A stretch of 6,401 nucleotides of DNA from Betaproteobacteria bacterium (GCA_003153335.1 PLYG01000510.1:1-6401), one strand, 5' to 3'; positions 1 through 6,224 are shown, counted from the first letter of the stretch. Numbers and translations: made by a program. The notes: a model not told the origin generated them from the sequence alone.

Positions 1-139
1 CTCCGCCGAGGAAGCCGTAGCGCTCGACGATGAGTGCGCGGGCTCCCGCGCGGGCCGCCGCCACCGTGGCGCCGACGCCGGAGGTACCGCCGCCGATGAC
101 CAAAACATCCGTTTCCCGCTCTTGATCAAACTGCTGCAT
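1..139 (-). CDS. FAD-dependent oxidoreductase, N-terminal fragment (runs off the left edge)
   Basis: Only the first 46 codons are inside the window. The reading starts MQQFDQERETDVLVIGGG and shows a complete Rossmann dinucleotide-binding loop, GGGTSGVGA (residues 16-24, pattern GxGxxG). An Ala/Arg-rich helix follows, then the second beta strand ending LIVERYGFLGG, where Glu39 is placed to bind the adenosine ribose. The ERYGFLGG ending is typical of the FAD_oxidored group of flavoproteins, enzymes of mostly unknown substrate. The ATG at 137-139 is supported by an AGGAG Shine-Dalgarno at 146-150 with a 6-nt spacer. The gene overlaps the end of the upstream C45 hydrolase gene by 14 nt in another frame, so it is almost certainly the next operon gene. 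The family call is firm for the FAD-binding fold. Substrate, full length and the catalytic domain cannot be seen. Confidence 0.88.
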   Translation of the reverse strand, partial: MQQFDQERETDVLVIGGGTSGVGATVAAARAGARALIVERYGFLGG

Positions 140-1310
140 GTGCTTCTCCTGTCTTAGCGGCGGCGACATCCAGGCACTGGTCTATGGCCACACCGCTGTC
201 GTGTAATTGGTAGGTCGTGAAGGCCGCCTCGCAGGGCGGCCCAAGTGCCACGTGCAGGCGCCGCTTCCCCGGCTCGGCGATGACCGCCACGTTGGTCTCG
301 GCTCCCGTTTCGTCGCGATCGCCATGGCGGCAGATCGCTCGTCCTGCCCCCGCGTGGTCGCGCAGAAGGCTCGTCGCAATCACCGGCGTGAAGGGATCCT
401 CGATCGATTCCAGCAAGCGGCGCATCCGCTCGTAGCGAGCCACGGAATTGTGCGAGTAATCGCCGATGCAGGCGTTCTCGTTGTGCGCCGCTGGAGAGAG
501 GTAGTGATTGGAATGCGCGAGCAGTCCGGCCGAAGGTCTCACCAACAGCACGTCGCTGATGGTGGTTTCGACATCGACCAAGCGGCCTTGCGCATCAGCC
601 AACAGCAAATTGTGCGACGAGGCCCTCGGCGGCGATGAACGGATGAGATCGATCGCCTGCGCGACCGAGCGCTGTTCGAGAACGCGCCGGCGCAGAAACT
701 TGCGGCTCGGGTAGCCCGCTCGCCAACCCGCGCAGCGAATCATGCTTCCGCACAGCGCGAGCCCAGCGCTGTTGATTCCCTCTTGCGCCAACATGCCGGC
801 GAGCGTCGCGGTGAGCAGGCGCGGAGCGCCCGGCGGACGAACGCAAAGAATCACCCAATAAGGGCGGCTCTCCGGGCCAAGATCGACATTCTGCCCGATG
901 ATGGGATCGCCCTCGGCGCAGCGGCTGCCATCCACTCCGAAGAGCGTGCACTCGCCGCGAGGGGCAGTGACCGCCGCGCCGTCGGACAGCCCGAGAAACA
1001 AGAGCTCATAGCGCGTGTTGATCACCGCCGCCTCTGCCAGGCTCATGCCGGCGCCATCGGCGATGCCTGCAACTTCCTCCACCATCTCAGGCGTGGATTG
1101 GCGCACGATCTCGAGCAGCCTCATGGCTCCCGCGAGCGCTGCATCGCGCTTGAGTCCCGCGGCTTCGAGCTCGCTGAACGACCACACCAGCGTGCCGTGC
1201 GCGAGCTCGCTCGCCTGTCGGCCGTGTTGGTAGCCGATGTCGAAGCGTGTGCCCTCGGCCTCGATCAGCGGAGCGCGCGCGGCGGGGGCGGATTGTTGGT
1301 TGGACGACAT
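126..1310 (-). CDS. Peptidase C45 family autoproteolytic acyltransferase/hydrolase (penicillin acyltransferase-like)
   Basis: This 394-residue protein matches the C45 Ntn-hydrolase family, whose fungal prototype is acyl-CoA:6-aminopenicillanate acyltransferase. These enzymes cut themselves just before a cysteine, which becomes the N-terminal nucleophile acting on amide or acyl bonds. Visible family hallmarks, in order: RFDIGYQHG (22-30), the presumed autoprocessing site GE|CTLFG with Cys121 as nucleophile, GQNVD (139-143), SSHNLLLAD (231-239), HSNHYLSP (266-273), LLRDHAGAG followed by ICRHGD (315-331), and ALGPPCEAAFTTY near the C-terminus. There is no signal peptide, so it is probably cytoplasmic. 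The ATG is one base after the regulator's TGA (TGAGATG) and has no good Shine-Dalgarno, which suggests translational coupling. The scissile residue before Cys121 is Glu rather than the Gly of the fungal enzyme. The substrate is unknown; operon context suggests it acts on whatever the ABC importer brings in. Confidence 0.9.
   Translation of the reverse strand: MSSNQQSAPAARAPLIEAEGTRFDIGYQHGRQASELAHGTLVWSFSELEAAGLKRDAALAGAMRLLEIVRQSTPEMVEEVAGIADGAGMSLAEAAVINTRYELLFLGLSDGAAVTAPRGECTLFGVDGSRCAEGDPIIGQNVDLGPESRPYWVILCVRPPGAPRLLTATLAGMLAQEGINSAGLALCGSMIRCAGWRAGYPSRKFLRRRVLEQRSVAQAIDLIRSSPPRASSHNLLLADAQGRLVDVETTISDVLLVRPSAGLLAHSNHYLSPAAHNENACIGDYSHNSVARYERMRRLLESIEDPFTPVIATSLLRDHAGAGRAICRHGDRDETGAETNVAVIAEPGKRRLHVALGPPCEAAFTTYQLHDSGVAIDQCLDVAAAKTGEAHAAV
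146..150 (-). promoter_or_regulatory. Ribosome binding site of the FAD oxidoreductase gene
   Basis: AGGAG on the minus strand, 6 nt before the ATG at 139. It lies inside the last codons of the C45 hydrolase gene. It fixes the start of the oxidoreductase and supports independent translation initiation despite the gene overlap. Confidence 0.75.
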
Positions 1311-1311
1311 C

Positions 1312-2433
1312 TCAATCTGCGAACGTTATGGCGGCGGGTGATTCATGGACCTCTTTCGATGGGGGGCTCGCGCAGCCACAGGACCTCCGCGCAAGGAATA
1401 GCGTGGGAATGCGATGCTCCAACCGCCGCGGCGGTTGTTTTGTTGCGATCCAGTCGAAAAGCAGACGCGCCGCTGTCTGTCCAATCGCTTCGGCGCACAG
1501 ATCGACCGAGGTGAGCGGTGGAGCAACGGCAACACTCCAGTTCGCTTCGTCGAAGCCGATCAGTGCGACGTCGTCGGGAACCTTTACTCCGCTCTCGCGC
1601 AGTGCGACGATCACCCCGAGAGTCATCACGGAGCTGAATGACAGCATAGCCGTGGGCCGGCGGCCCAGTTTAAGGAGCCGCCGGGCCGCCATCATTCCGC
1701 CCTGGACCGACGCGTCGTCGGCCACCAGGAGTCGTCCATCGCGCTGGATCCCGGACCTACGCAGAGCCTGCTCATGGCCCTCGATCCTCTCCTGCACCGA
1801 AGATGGACGCGCGCGCGGTGCGACGATGCCGATGCGTCGATGCCCGTGATCGATCATGTGCTGGGTCGCAGCCGCCGCCCCGCCGACGTTGTCCGGCAGC
1901 ACGGCGGGCACCACCTCCTTGTCGATCTGACGGTTGATCGCCACCACTGGCCAACCGCGGGCAAGATAGCTGCTCAAAAAGCCGTGATCGCCCGGCGCCG
2001 GCGCGACGATCACCCCGTCCACACCCTTGTCGAAGAAGGTGCGAATCGCGCGCTCTTCGCGGTCGATCCGCTCATCGGTGTCGGCGAATACGACCGACAT
2101 CCCGGCGTCCATGGCAAGATCTTCGACAGCACGGGCAACCCTGCCGGCAAAGGGAGTGGTGATGTCCGAGAGCACCAGGCCGATAGTCATGGTCCGCCTC
2201 TGACGAAGGCTCTTGGCCACTGCATTCGGACGGTAGCCGCACGCCTGTATGACCTGCCGCACTCGCTCGCGCAGAGCAGGGCGAACGATCTCAGGTCGAT
2301 TCAGCACGTGCGAGACCGTGCCGAGGGACACGCCCGCGAGGCGGGCCACTTCCCGGATGTTAGGCGAGGACGGCTCGCGTGCAGTCCCGCTTCTCGTCGA
2401 TTTCAGGGATGGTTGAACTTTCGCCACCGGCAC
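1312..2433 (-). CDS. LacI/PurR-family transcriptional repressor
   Basis: This is a 373-residue regulator with the complete LacI-family layout. A basic tail of about 25 residues precedes the helix-turn-helix (26-45, containing AGVSLGTVSHVLN). The hinge helix PNAVAKSLRQRR (69-80) carries Leu76, the position that wedges into the central CpG of LacI-type operators. A periplasmic-binding-like sensor domain begins at TIGLVLSD (83-90) and includes VDGVIVAP, HRRIGIVA and DVALIGFDE. The end shows the usual RRSCGC. The TVSHV recognition helix resembles PurR and RbsR, whose operators have an AAACGTTT core. That fits the palindrome at 5551-5566. The start is GTG, directly abutting the permease stop (TGAGTG); AAAGG 4-5 nt upstream serves it, and a second GTG two codons later is possible. 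It sits inside the operon it probably controls. The inducer is unknown but likely the transported compound or a product. Confidence 0.93.
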   Translation of the reverse strand: MPVAKVQPSLKSTRSGTAREPSSPNIREVARLAGVSLGTVSHVLNRPEIVRPALRERVRQVIQACGYRPNAVAKSLRQRRTMTIGLVLSDITTPFAGRVARAVEDLAMDAGMSVVFADTDERIDREERAIRTFFDKGVDGVIVAPAPGDHGFLSSYLARGWPVVAINRQIDKEVVPAVLPDNVGGAAAATQHMIDHGHRRIGIVAPRARPSSVQERIEGHEQALRRSGIQRDGRLLVADDASVQGGMMAARRLLKLGRRPTAMLSFSSVMTLGVIVALRESGVKVPDDVALIGFDEANWSVAVAPPLTSVDLCAEAIGQTAARLLFDWIATKQPPRRLEHRIPTLFLARRSCGCASPPSKEVHESPAAITFAD

Positions 2434-3267
2434 TCAGCCTTTCACCGCGCCCGCCGTCATGCCGGAGACGATGTAGCGCTCGACCAGGATGAACAACGCC
2501 ATCACTGGCAGGATCGACACCAGCGAGCTGGTCATGATGTCGTTCCAATGAATCACATGCTCGCCAAACAAGGAGTTGATGCCGACCGTGACCGGCCAGT
2601 TGGGTTGGCTCGCGATGAGACCGCGGGCGAAGTCGTAATCCCCCCACGCGAGCACCGCCGAGGCGATGGCCGCTGCGGCGATGCCGGGCGCGGCAAGCGG
2701 CAGGGTCACGCGGAAAAAAGCGGTGAAGGGGCTGCAGCCATCCACCTCGGCCGCTTGCTCCAACTCCTGCGGCAGACTGTCGAAGTAGCCCTTCAACATC
2801 CATGTGGCGAACGGAATCTCGAACGTGGTATAGGCGATGATCAGCGCCCAGCGGCTAATGTTGAGGCCCCAGTCCTTGAACATCATGTACAACGGAACCA
2901 TCAGCAGCGTAGCCGGGATCATCTTGGTGGCGAGGAGCAGGAAGGCAAGGCCGGTGGCTAATGGACTCTTGTAGCGCGACAAGCTGTAGCCTGCGAACAC
3001 CGAGATCGCAAGCGCGGCCGTCATCGAGCTCAGGGTCAAGACCGCCGAGTTGAACAACCACAGCGCAAGCGGCCCGATCGTGAACACGCGGCGGAAGGCC
3101 GAGAAGTCGGGATCGAGCGGCACGAACACGGGCGGATACTGCAGCAAGCGCGCTTCGGGCGTGACCGCCGTCACGAACATCCAATACAGCGGGAAAAGGC
3201 TTAGCGCGCAGACGAAAGCGATCGTCAGCGGCCGCAGGATGGAGGTGAAACGGAAAGTCGGCTTCAC
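2434..3267 (-). CDS. Carbohydrate ABC transporter permease, MalG-like (CUT1)
   Basis: This 277-residue inner-membrane permease is one of two that form the translocation channel. A first membrane segment (about 12-34, LTIAFVCALSLFPLYWMFV) is followed by a periplasmic loop and about five more hydrophobic segments, as usual for the binding-protein-dependent transport family. The cytoplasmic EAA loop that docks on the ATPase is at 170-195, with EQAAEVDG and then LPLAAPG; Gly177 is the conserved glycine. The C-terminus SGMTAGAVKG is typical of MalG relatives. I start it at GTG 3265-3267. An in-frame TTG five codons upstream would put the GAGGAG Shine-Dalgarno inside the coding region, and that GAGGAG has ideal 7-nt spacing to the GTG. 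The gap from the partner permease's stop is 11 nt, and the stop abuts the repressor gene. Confidence 0.94.
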   Translation of the reverse strand: MKPTFRFTSILRPLTIAFVCALSLFPLYWMFVTAVTPEARLLQYPPVFVPLDPDFSAFRRVFTIGPLALWLFNSAVLTLSSMTAALAISVFAGYSLSRYKSPLATGLAFLLLATKMIPATLLMVPLYMMFKDWGLNISRWALIIAYTTFEIPFATWMLKGYFDSLPQELEQAAEVDGCSPFTAFFRVTLPLAAPGIAAAAIASAVLAWGDYDFARGLIASQPNWPVTVGINSLFGEHVIHWNDIMTSSLVSILPVMALFILVERYIVSGMTAGAVKG

Positions 3268-3274
3268 GTTTGAT

Positions 3275-3280
3275 CTCCTC
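3275..3280 (-). promoter_or_regulatory. Ribosome binding site deciding the MalG-like permease start
   Basis: GAGGAG on the minus strand, 7 nt before GTG 3265-3267. It overlaps the TGA stop of the upstream permease (TTGAGGAG), so terminating ribosomes stop on the next gene's initiation site. This argues against the longer TTG start at 3280-3282. Confidence 0.75.
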
Positions 3281-4226
3281 AATGGAAATCGCTGCGCATG
3301 AAGCGAACGACCAGGACGGTGAAGATCAGCGAAATGAGCAGCATGAGCATGCCCAGAGCCGAGGCGTAGCCGAAGTGGAAGCCCTGGAACGCTTCGACAT
3401 AGAGATTAACGCTCAGCGTCTCCGTCGCGCGATCCGGGCCACCGCCAGAGATGACATAGATCTGGCCGAACTCGCGGAAAGTGACGAGGCCGGTCAGGAC
3501 GATAGTCACCACCCGCACGTGGCCGAGCGCGGGCCAGGTGATATTGCGAAATTCCTGCCAGCGATTCGCACCGTCCACTTTCGCCGCTTGATACAGCTCC
3601 GGCGGTATGGATTGCAGTCCGGCGAGCTGAGTGAGCATGGTGAAGGGCACGATCTTCCAGATGCCAACCAGCGATATGAGCACCATCGCGGTTTCCGAAT
3701 GGGAGAGCCAGGCGACGGGCGCTCGAATGAAACCGAACCAAAGCAGCACGTAGTTCACGACCCCGAAGGAGGCATCGAACATCCACAGGAAAATGAAGGC
3801 GGCTACAACGCCCGGCAGCGCCCAGGGCAGACTCAACAGCGTGCGACCGATCCTGGTACCGACGGAGCGCTTGTTGAGAAGCAGCGCCAGGCTCAACCCC
3901 ACGGCGTAGGAGATGCTGGTGACGGGGAGGCTGTAGGTCAGCGTCACGGCCACCGAGTGCCAAAAGTGTTCGTCCTGGGCGACCTGCTGGTAATGCCCCA
4001 GCCCAACAAACTCGTACATCCGCTGTGGACGGCTGAGATTGAAGTTGTGAAGGCTCATCCAGAACGTGCGGGCGATCGGGTAGACCACCATCACGACGGT
4101 GAACGCGACAGCCGGCACGATCAGGCCGTAACCAAACAGTCGACGGCGCTGCGCCGTCGAACGGGGCAGCCAAGCAGCCGGAGGCCTTAAGCGCGAAAGA
4201 CCTCCTGCCGCAGCGGGAACTGACAT
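3279..4226 (-). CDS. Sugar ABC transporter permease, MalF/UgpA-like (CUT1)
   Basis: This 315-residue inner-membrane permease pairs with the MalG-like protein. A basic cytoplasmic N-terminus (RSTAQRRR, 22-29) leads into the first membrane segment (about 31-52, FGYGLIVPAVAF onward), then the usual MWSLHNF-like exit seen here as FWMSLHNFNL. At least five more hydrophobic segments follow. The EAA loop is at 210-233 (ELYQAAKVDGANRW, then ITWPAL), with Gly219 conserved. ISGGGPDRATETLSVNLY (259-276) is a characteristic stretch of CUT1 permeases of this branch. The ATG at 4224-4226 lies 19 nt after the binding-protein gene. Its only upstream purine run is a distant AAGG, so initiation may depend on coupling. 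A strong AGGAGG just inside the gene (4201-4206) has no in-frame start behind it and does not support a shorter form. Confidence 0.94.
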   Translation of the reverse strand: MSVPAAAGGLSRLRPPAAWLPRSTAQRRRLFGYGLIVPAVAFTVVMVVYPIARTFWMSLHNFNLSRPQRMYEFVGLGHYQQVAQDEHFWHSVAVTLTYSLPVTSISYAVGLSLALLLNKRSVGTRIGRTLLSLPWALPGVVAAFIFLWMFDASFGVVNYVLLWFGFIRAPVAWLSHSETAMVLISLVGIWKIVPFTMLTQLAGLQSIPPELYQAAKVDGANRWQEFRNITWPALGHVRVVTIVLTGLVTFREFGQIYVISGGGPDRATETLSVNLYVEAFQGFHFGYASALGMLMLLISLIFTVLVVRFMRSDFH

Positions 4227-4245
4227 ATCGCGAACGTCGACCTTG

Positions 4246-5517
4246 TTACTTCGCCAGCTTCTCGATGTCGGTCTTGATTTCCGTCAACGCCTGGCCGGGC
4301 GACTTGTCGCCGAAGAAGACGCCATGAAGGTGGTTGACCACCGACTTGTTGATCTCGCTGTCCACGTCTTGCAGCCCCGGCACCAGATAGCTCTTGCCGG
4401 TCTTTTCGTTCTCGGCAAAGATCGATAGCCAAGGATTGTCTTGCAGCGCCTTCTGGGTCAGAGCGCCTTGCCGAGCCGGCGTCACACCGGTCATCTCACC
4501 GTATTTCTGCATCCAGGGCTCCGAAGTGATCATCTTGATGAACTCCCAAGCCAGCTCTTTATGCTTCTGGTTCTTGGCAATGGCAAAGCCGTTCGATGGG
4601 CCGGCCGCTTGATTCGGGAACGGTATGGGTGCGACGCCGAGATCAGGCAGCAGTTTGGGGTTCTCGGTCTTGGCACTGGTCATCACCCAGGGTCCCTCGA
4701 TGATCATGGCCGCCTTGCCCTGATAGAACAGCTGGCGCGCCTTGATGCGATCCGCATCGAGCGGCACGACCCCTGCCTTGATGAGATCTCGTTCGACCTC
4801 AATGGCTTTTTTGTTGGCGTCATTCATCACATCCAGGTGTCCCGCATCCTTACCCCAGCCGCCGCCCTCGCCAATGAGGAACGAGCTGAACCCATAGAGG
4901 TAAGCGTTGTTATCCATCTTGGTGGTAAGTGAGTAGCCGAATTGCGAAACCGTGCCGTCCGACTGCTTTTTGGTGAGCGCTTTGGCGGCGGCAACCAGCT
5001 GTTCCGGCGTCTTGGGAACGCTCACCTTGGCTTCTTGCAGCATCTGCTTGTTATACATCAGCGAATTCGAATACCCGGAGACCCACACGCCATAGGTTTT
5101 CCCGCCGACCCGACCCGCATCGAGCAGGTAGCGCGACCAGGTCTTGGCAATGTCCGTCTGCTCCAAATTGGAGTCCAGCGGGTCAAGCCAGCCCGCGGCG
5201 GCCGCCTTGTAGAAGAGCTGCGAGAGATACTGAACGATTTCAGGCGGGTCATTGGCCGCAAACATCTTCACCAAGTCGTCGGCATAGCTCGCACTCGCGA
5301 CCGGGGTCTTTTGAAACTTCACGTTGGGGTGGGTCTTTTCGAACTCAGCGATCGCTGCGCTCAAGAATTGGTCATATCCGGGCTGACCCCATTGCCAGGA
5401 AGGAAAGCGGAGGATCACTTGCTGCTGGCCGATCGCCGGAGCCGGACTCGCGGTGAGCAGTATGCCGGTCAAGATGACCAGAATCCCCATACACCAAGCT
5501 GAACGCGGTTGTGTCAT
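4246..5517 (-). CDS. Extracellular solute-binding protein, family 1 (CUT1 ABC importer)
   Basis: This periplasmic receptor captures the substrate and delivers it to the two permeases. From the chosen start it is 423 residues, normal for the family. It has a Sec-type signal peptide: basic MTQPR, hydrophobic core GILVILTGILL (11-21), and cleavage probably after APA (28) or AIG (30). The cysteine at position 9 precedes the core and is not a lipobox. The mature protein begins QQQVILRFPSWQWG. It shows family signatures such as AAIAEFEKTHPNVKF, NDPPEIVQY, GKTYGVWVSGYSNSLMYNK, GKAAMIIEGPW and GPSNGFAIAKNQKHKELAWEF. The ATG at 5515-5517 is preferred because AAGGGGA sits 6 nt before it; an upstream ATG at 5533-5535 would bury that site. 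It is the first gene of the operon, 19 nt from the next. The ligand cannot be inferred from sequence alone. Confidence 0.94.
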   Translation of the reverse strand: MTQPRSAWCMGILVILTGILLTASPAPAIGQQQVILRFPSWQWGQPGYDQFLSAAIAEFEKTHPNVKFQKTPVASASYADDLVKMFAANDPPEIVQYLSQLFYKAAAAGWLDPLDSNLEQTDIAKTWSRYLLDAGRVGGKTYGVWVSGYSNSLMYNKQMLQEAKVSVPKTPEQLVAAAKALTKKQSDGTVSQFGYSLTTKMDNNAYLYGFSSFLIGEGGGWGKDAGHLDVMNDANKKAIEVERDLIKAGVVPLDADRIKARQLFYQGKAAMIIEGPWVMTSAKTENPKLLPDLGVAPIPFPNQAAGPSNGFAIAKNQKHKELAWEFIKMITSEPWMQKYGEMTGVTPARQGALTQKALQDNPWLSIFAENEKTGKSYLVPGLQDVDSEINKSVVNHLHGVFFGDKSPGQALTEIKTDIEKLAK

Positions 5518-5523
5518 GAACGG

Positions 5524-5530
5524 TCCCCTT
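5524..5530 (-). promoter_or_regulatory. Ribosome binding site of the solute-binding protein gene
   Basis: AAGGGGA on the minus strand, 6 nt before ATG 5515-5517. It decides against the ATG at 5533-5535, which would add six residues (MRRGPF) ahead of the signal peptide. Confidence 0.7.
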
Positions 5531-5550
5531 CGCATGGTCGAGCATCGCTA

Positions 5551-5566
5551 TTTGAAACGTTTCAAA
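5551..5566. promoter_or_regulatory. LacI-family operator, perfect 16-bp palindrome
   Basis: TTTGAAACGTTTCAAA is a perfect inverted repeat with a central CpG (5558-5559), the geometry bound by LacI/PurR-type dimers. Its GAAACGTTTC core resembles operators of RbsR-like regulators. It overlaps the last base of the -10 element and covers the predicted transcription start of the binding-protein operon. Bound repressor should therefore block initiation. A second, imperfectly placed arm pair (TCGCTA 5545-5550, TAGCGA 5570-5575) flanks it. I saw no second copy of this palindrome in the window. The obvious binder is the repressor encoded at 1312-2433; that pairing is an inference. Confidence 0.88.
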
Positions 5567-5594
5567 AGATAGCGAAATTCCCGCCAAGTGTCAA
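5566..5594 (-). promoter_or_regulatory. Sigma70-type promoter of the ABC/C45 operon
   Basis: On the minus strand the -35 hexamer TTGACA (5589-5594) matches consensus fully. It is separated by exactly 17 bp from the -10 hexamer TATCTT (5566-5571). The predicted start is near 5559, at the centre of the operator palindrome. This leaves a leader of about 42 nt before the binding-protein start at 5517. The near-consensus -35 and ideal spacing suggest a strong promoter held down by the repressor. Confidence 0.82.
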
Positions 5595-5607
5595 GGACAG
5601 GGCCGGC

Positions 5608-5763
5608 ATCCCGTTGCCCCCGCGGAATGAACTTGCGTGCCCGCAGGCTTTGCGGGAACTGCGCATACTCGACACGCCGGCTGAGGACTCTTTTGATTCG
5701 GGAGTCCGCATGGCGTCTTGCACCGGCGCCATTTTCGACTCGGCGATTGACTGCGGCGGCCAG
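5608..5763 (+). pseudogene. Remnant of a GAF-domain sensor protein (N-terminal piece)
   Basis: The plus-strand frame with codons at 5608, 5611 and so on reads IPLPPRNELACPQ, then ALRELRILDTPAEDSFDS (5647-5700), then GVRMASCTGA and AIFDSAIDCGGQ. This closely follows the conserved beginning of many GAF-containing sensor kinases and diguanylate cyclases: a proline-rich lead, NEAxRLxALRxLxILDTPxEExFDRxxRxA, then a PIALVSLVDxDRQ-like strand. The similarity stops at about 5763; the frame ends with TAA at 5842-5844, overlapping the DUF2237 start. No plausible start codon or Shine-Dalgarno precedes it, and nothing resembling the rest of a GAF, kinase or GGDEF domain follows. The best reading is a decayed gene fragment. 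I recognised the similarity from memory of the family and ran no search, so a chance resemblance is possible but unlikely. Confidence 0.66.
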
Positions 5764-5775
5764 ACTCAGGATACT
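5747..5775 (+). promoter_or_regulatory. Candidate promoter of the DUF2237 gene
   Basis: TTGACT (5747-5752, five of six consensus) lies 17 bp before GATACT (5770-5775, four of six). The start would be near 5782, about 60 nt upstream of the DUF2237 ATG. It falls in the end of the GAF remnant. The hexamers are moderate, so this is a candidate only. Confidence 0.42.
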
Positions 5776-5840
5776 CTGCGAGGTGTCGTTGAATTTCCCA
5801 CTCATGGCACTGCCCGACAACCGGAGCACTGGTCGAATCC

Positions 5841-6224
5841 ATGAAACGAGAGGACAACATACCCAGGAACGTGTTCGGCGGTCCGCTGCAGACCTGCAGC
5901 GACTCGCCCCAAACGGGCTTTTACCGCGACGGGTGCTGCAATGTGGGCGACGACGACCTCGGCGTGCACGCGGTTTGCGTCAAGGTCACCAGGGAATTCC
6001 TGGAGTTCAGTTCCGCGCACGGCAACGACCTTTCGACGCCGATTCCCGAATTCGGCTTCCCCGGACTCATGCCCGGCGACAAATGGTGCCTGTGCGCCGC
6101 GCGCTGGGTCGAAGCTTTGCGCGCGGGTGCGGCGCCACGACTGGTGCTGGCGGCAACCCACGAGGTGATGCTCGAATACGCGCCGCTTGCGGAACTCAAG
6201 AAATACGCGATCGACCTTAACTGA
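5841..6224 (+). CDS. DUF2237 family protein
   Basis: This 127-residue soluble protein has the full set of DUF2237 signatures in order: NVFGGPLQTCS (10-20), TGFYRDGCCN (25-34), GVHAVCVKVTREFL (41-54), HGNDLSTPIPEFGFPGL (60-76), GDKWCLCAARWVEAL (79-93) and ATHEVMLEYAPL (105-116). Length and composition match the family, so it appears intact. Cysteines 19, 32, 33, 46, 83 and 85 and histidines 43, 60 and 107 lie in the conserved blocks and could bind metal or act in redox chemistry; that is speculation, since the family's function is unknown to me. The ATG at 5841 has no strong Shine-Dalgarno and no alternative start was seen close upstream in frame. It is divergent from the operon on its left and has no evident functional link to it. 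Confidence 0.92.
   Translation: MKREDNIPRNVFGGPLQTCSDSPQTGFYRDGCCNVGDDDLGVHAVCVKVTREFLEFSSAHGNDLSTPIPEFGFPGLMPGDKWCLCAARWVEALRAGAAPRLVLAATHEVMLEYAPLAELKKYAIDLN

Noticed and set aside
783..1514. Plus-strand open frame opposite the C45 gene
   Set aside because: No recognisable protein; the minus strand carries all C45 motifs over the same bases.
1774..2961. Long plus-strand open frame (395 codons) opposite the repressor and MalG-like permease
   Set aside because: It is antisense to two clear genes and its translation is rich in His, Arg, Asp and Gly without any fold, as expected from the complement of GC-rich coding DNA.
3270..4190. Plus-strand open frame (306 codons) opposite the MalF-like permease
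   Set aside because: The hydrophilic, low-complexity translation is the shadow of a membrane protein gene; the opposite strand has clear permease signatures.
4201..4206. Perfect AGGAGG just inside the MalF-like permease gene
   Set aside because: No in-frame ATG, GTG or TTG follows at a usable distance, so it cannot mark the start; treated as chance codon use (Gly-Gly).
5548..5829. Minus-strand open frame of 93 codons upstream of the operon
   Set aside because: It ends over the operon promoter and operator and is antisense to the GAF remnant; the protein is not recognisable and has no good ribosome site.
5588..6220. Plus-strand frame running through the DUF2237 gene
   Set aside because: Arg-rich translation without a family; DUF2237 in the adjacent frame explains the coding signal.
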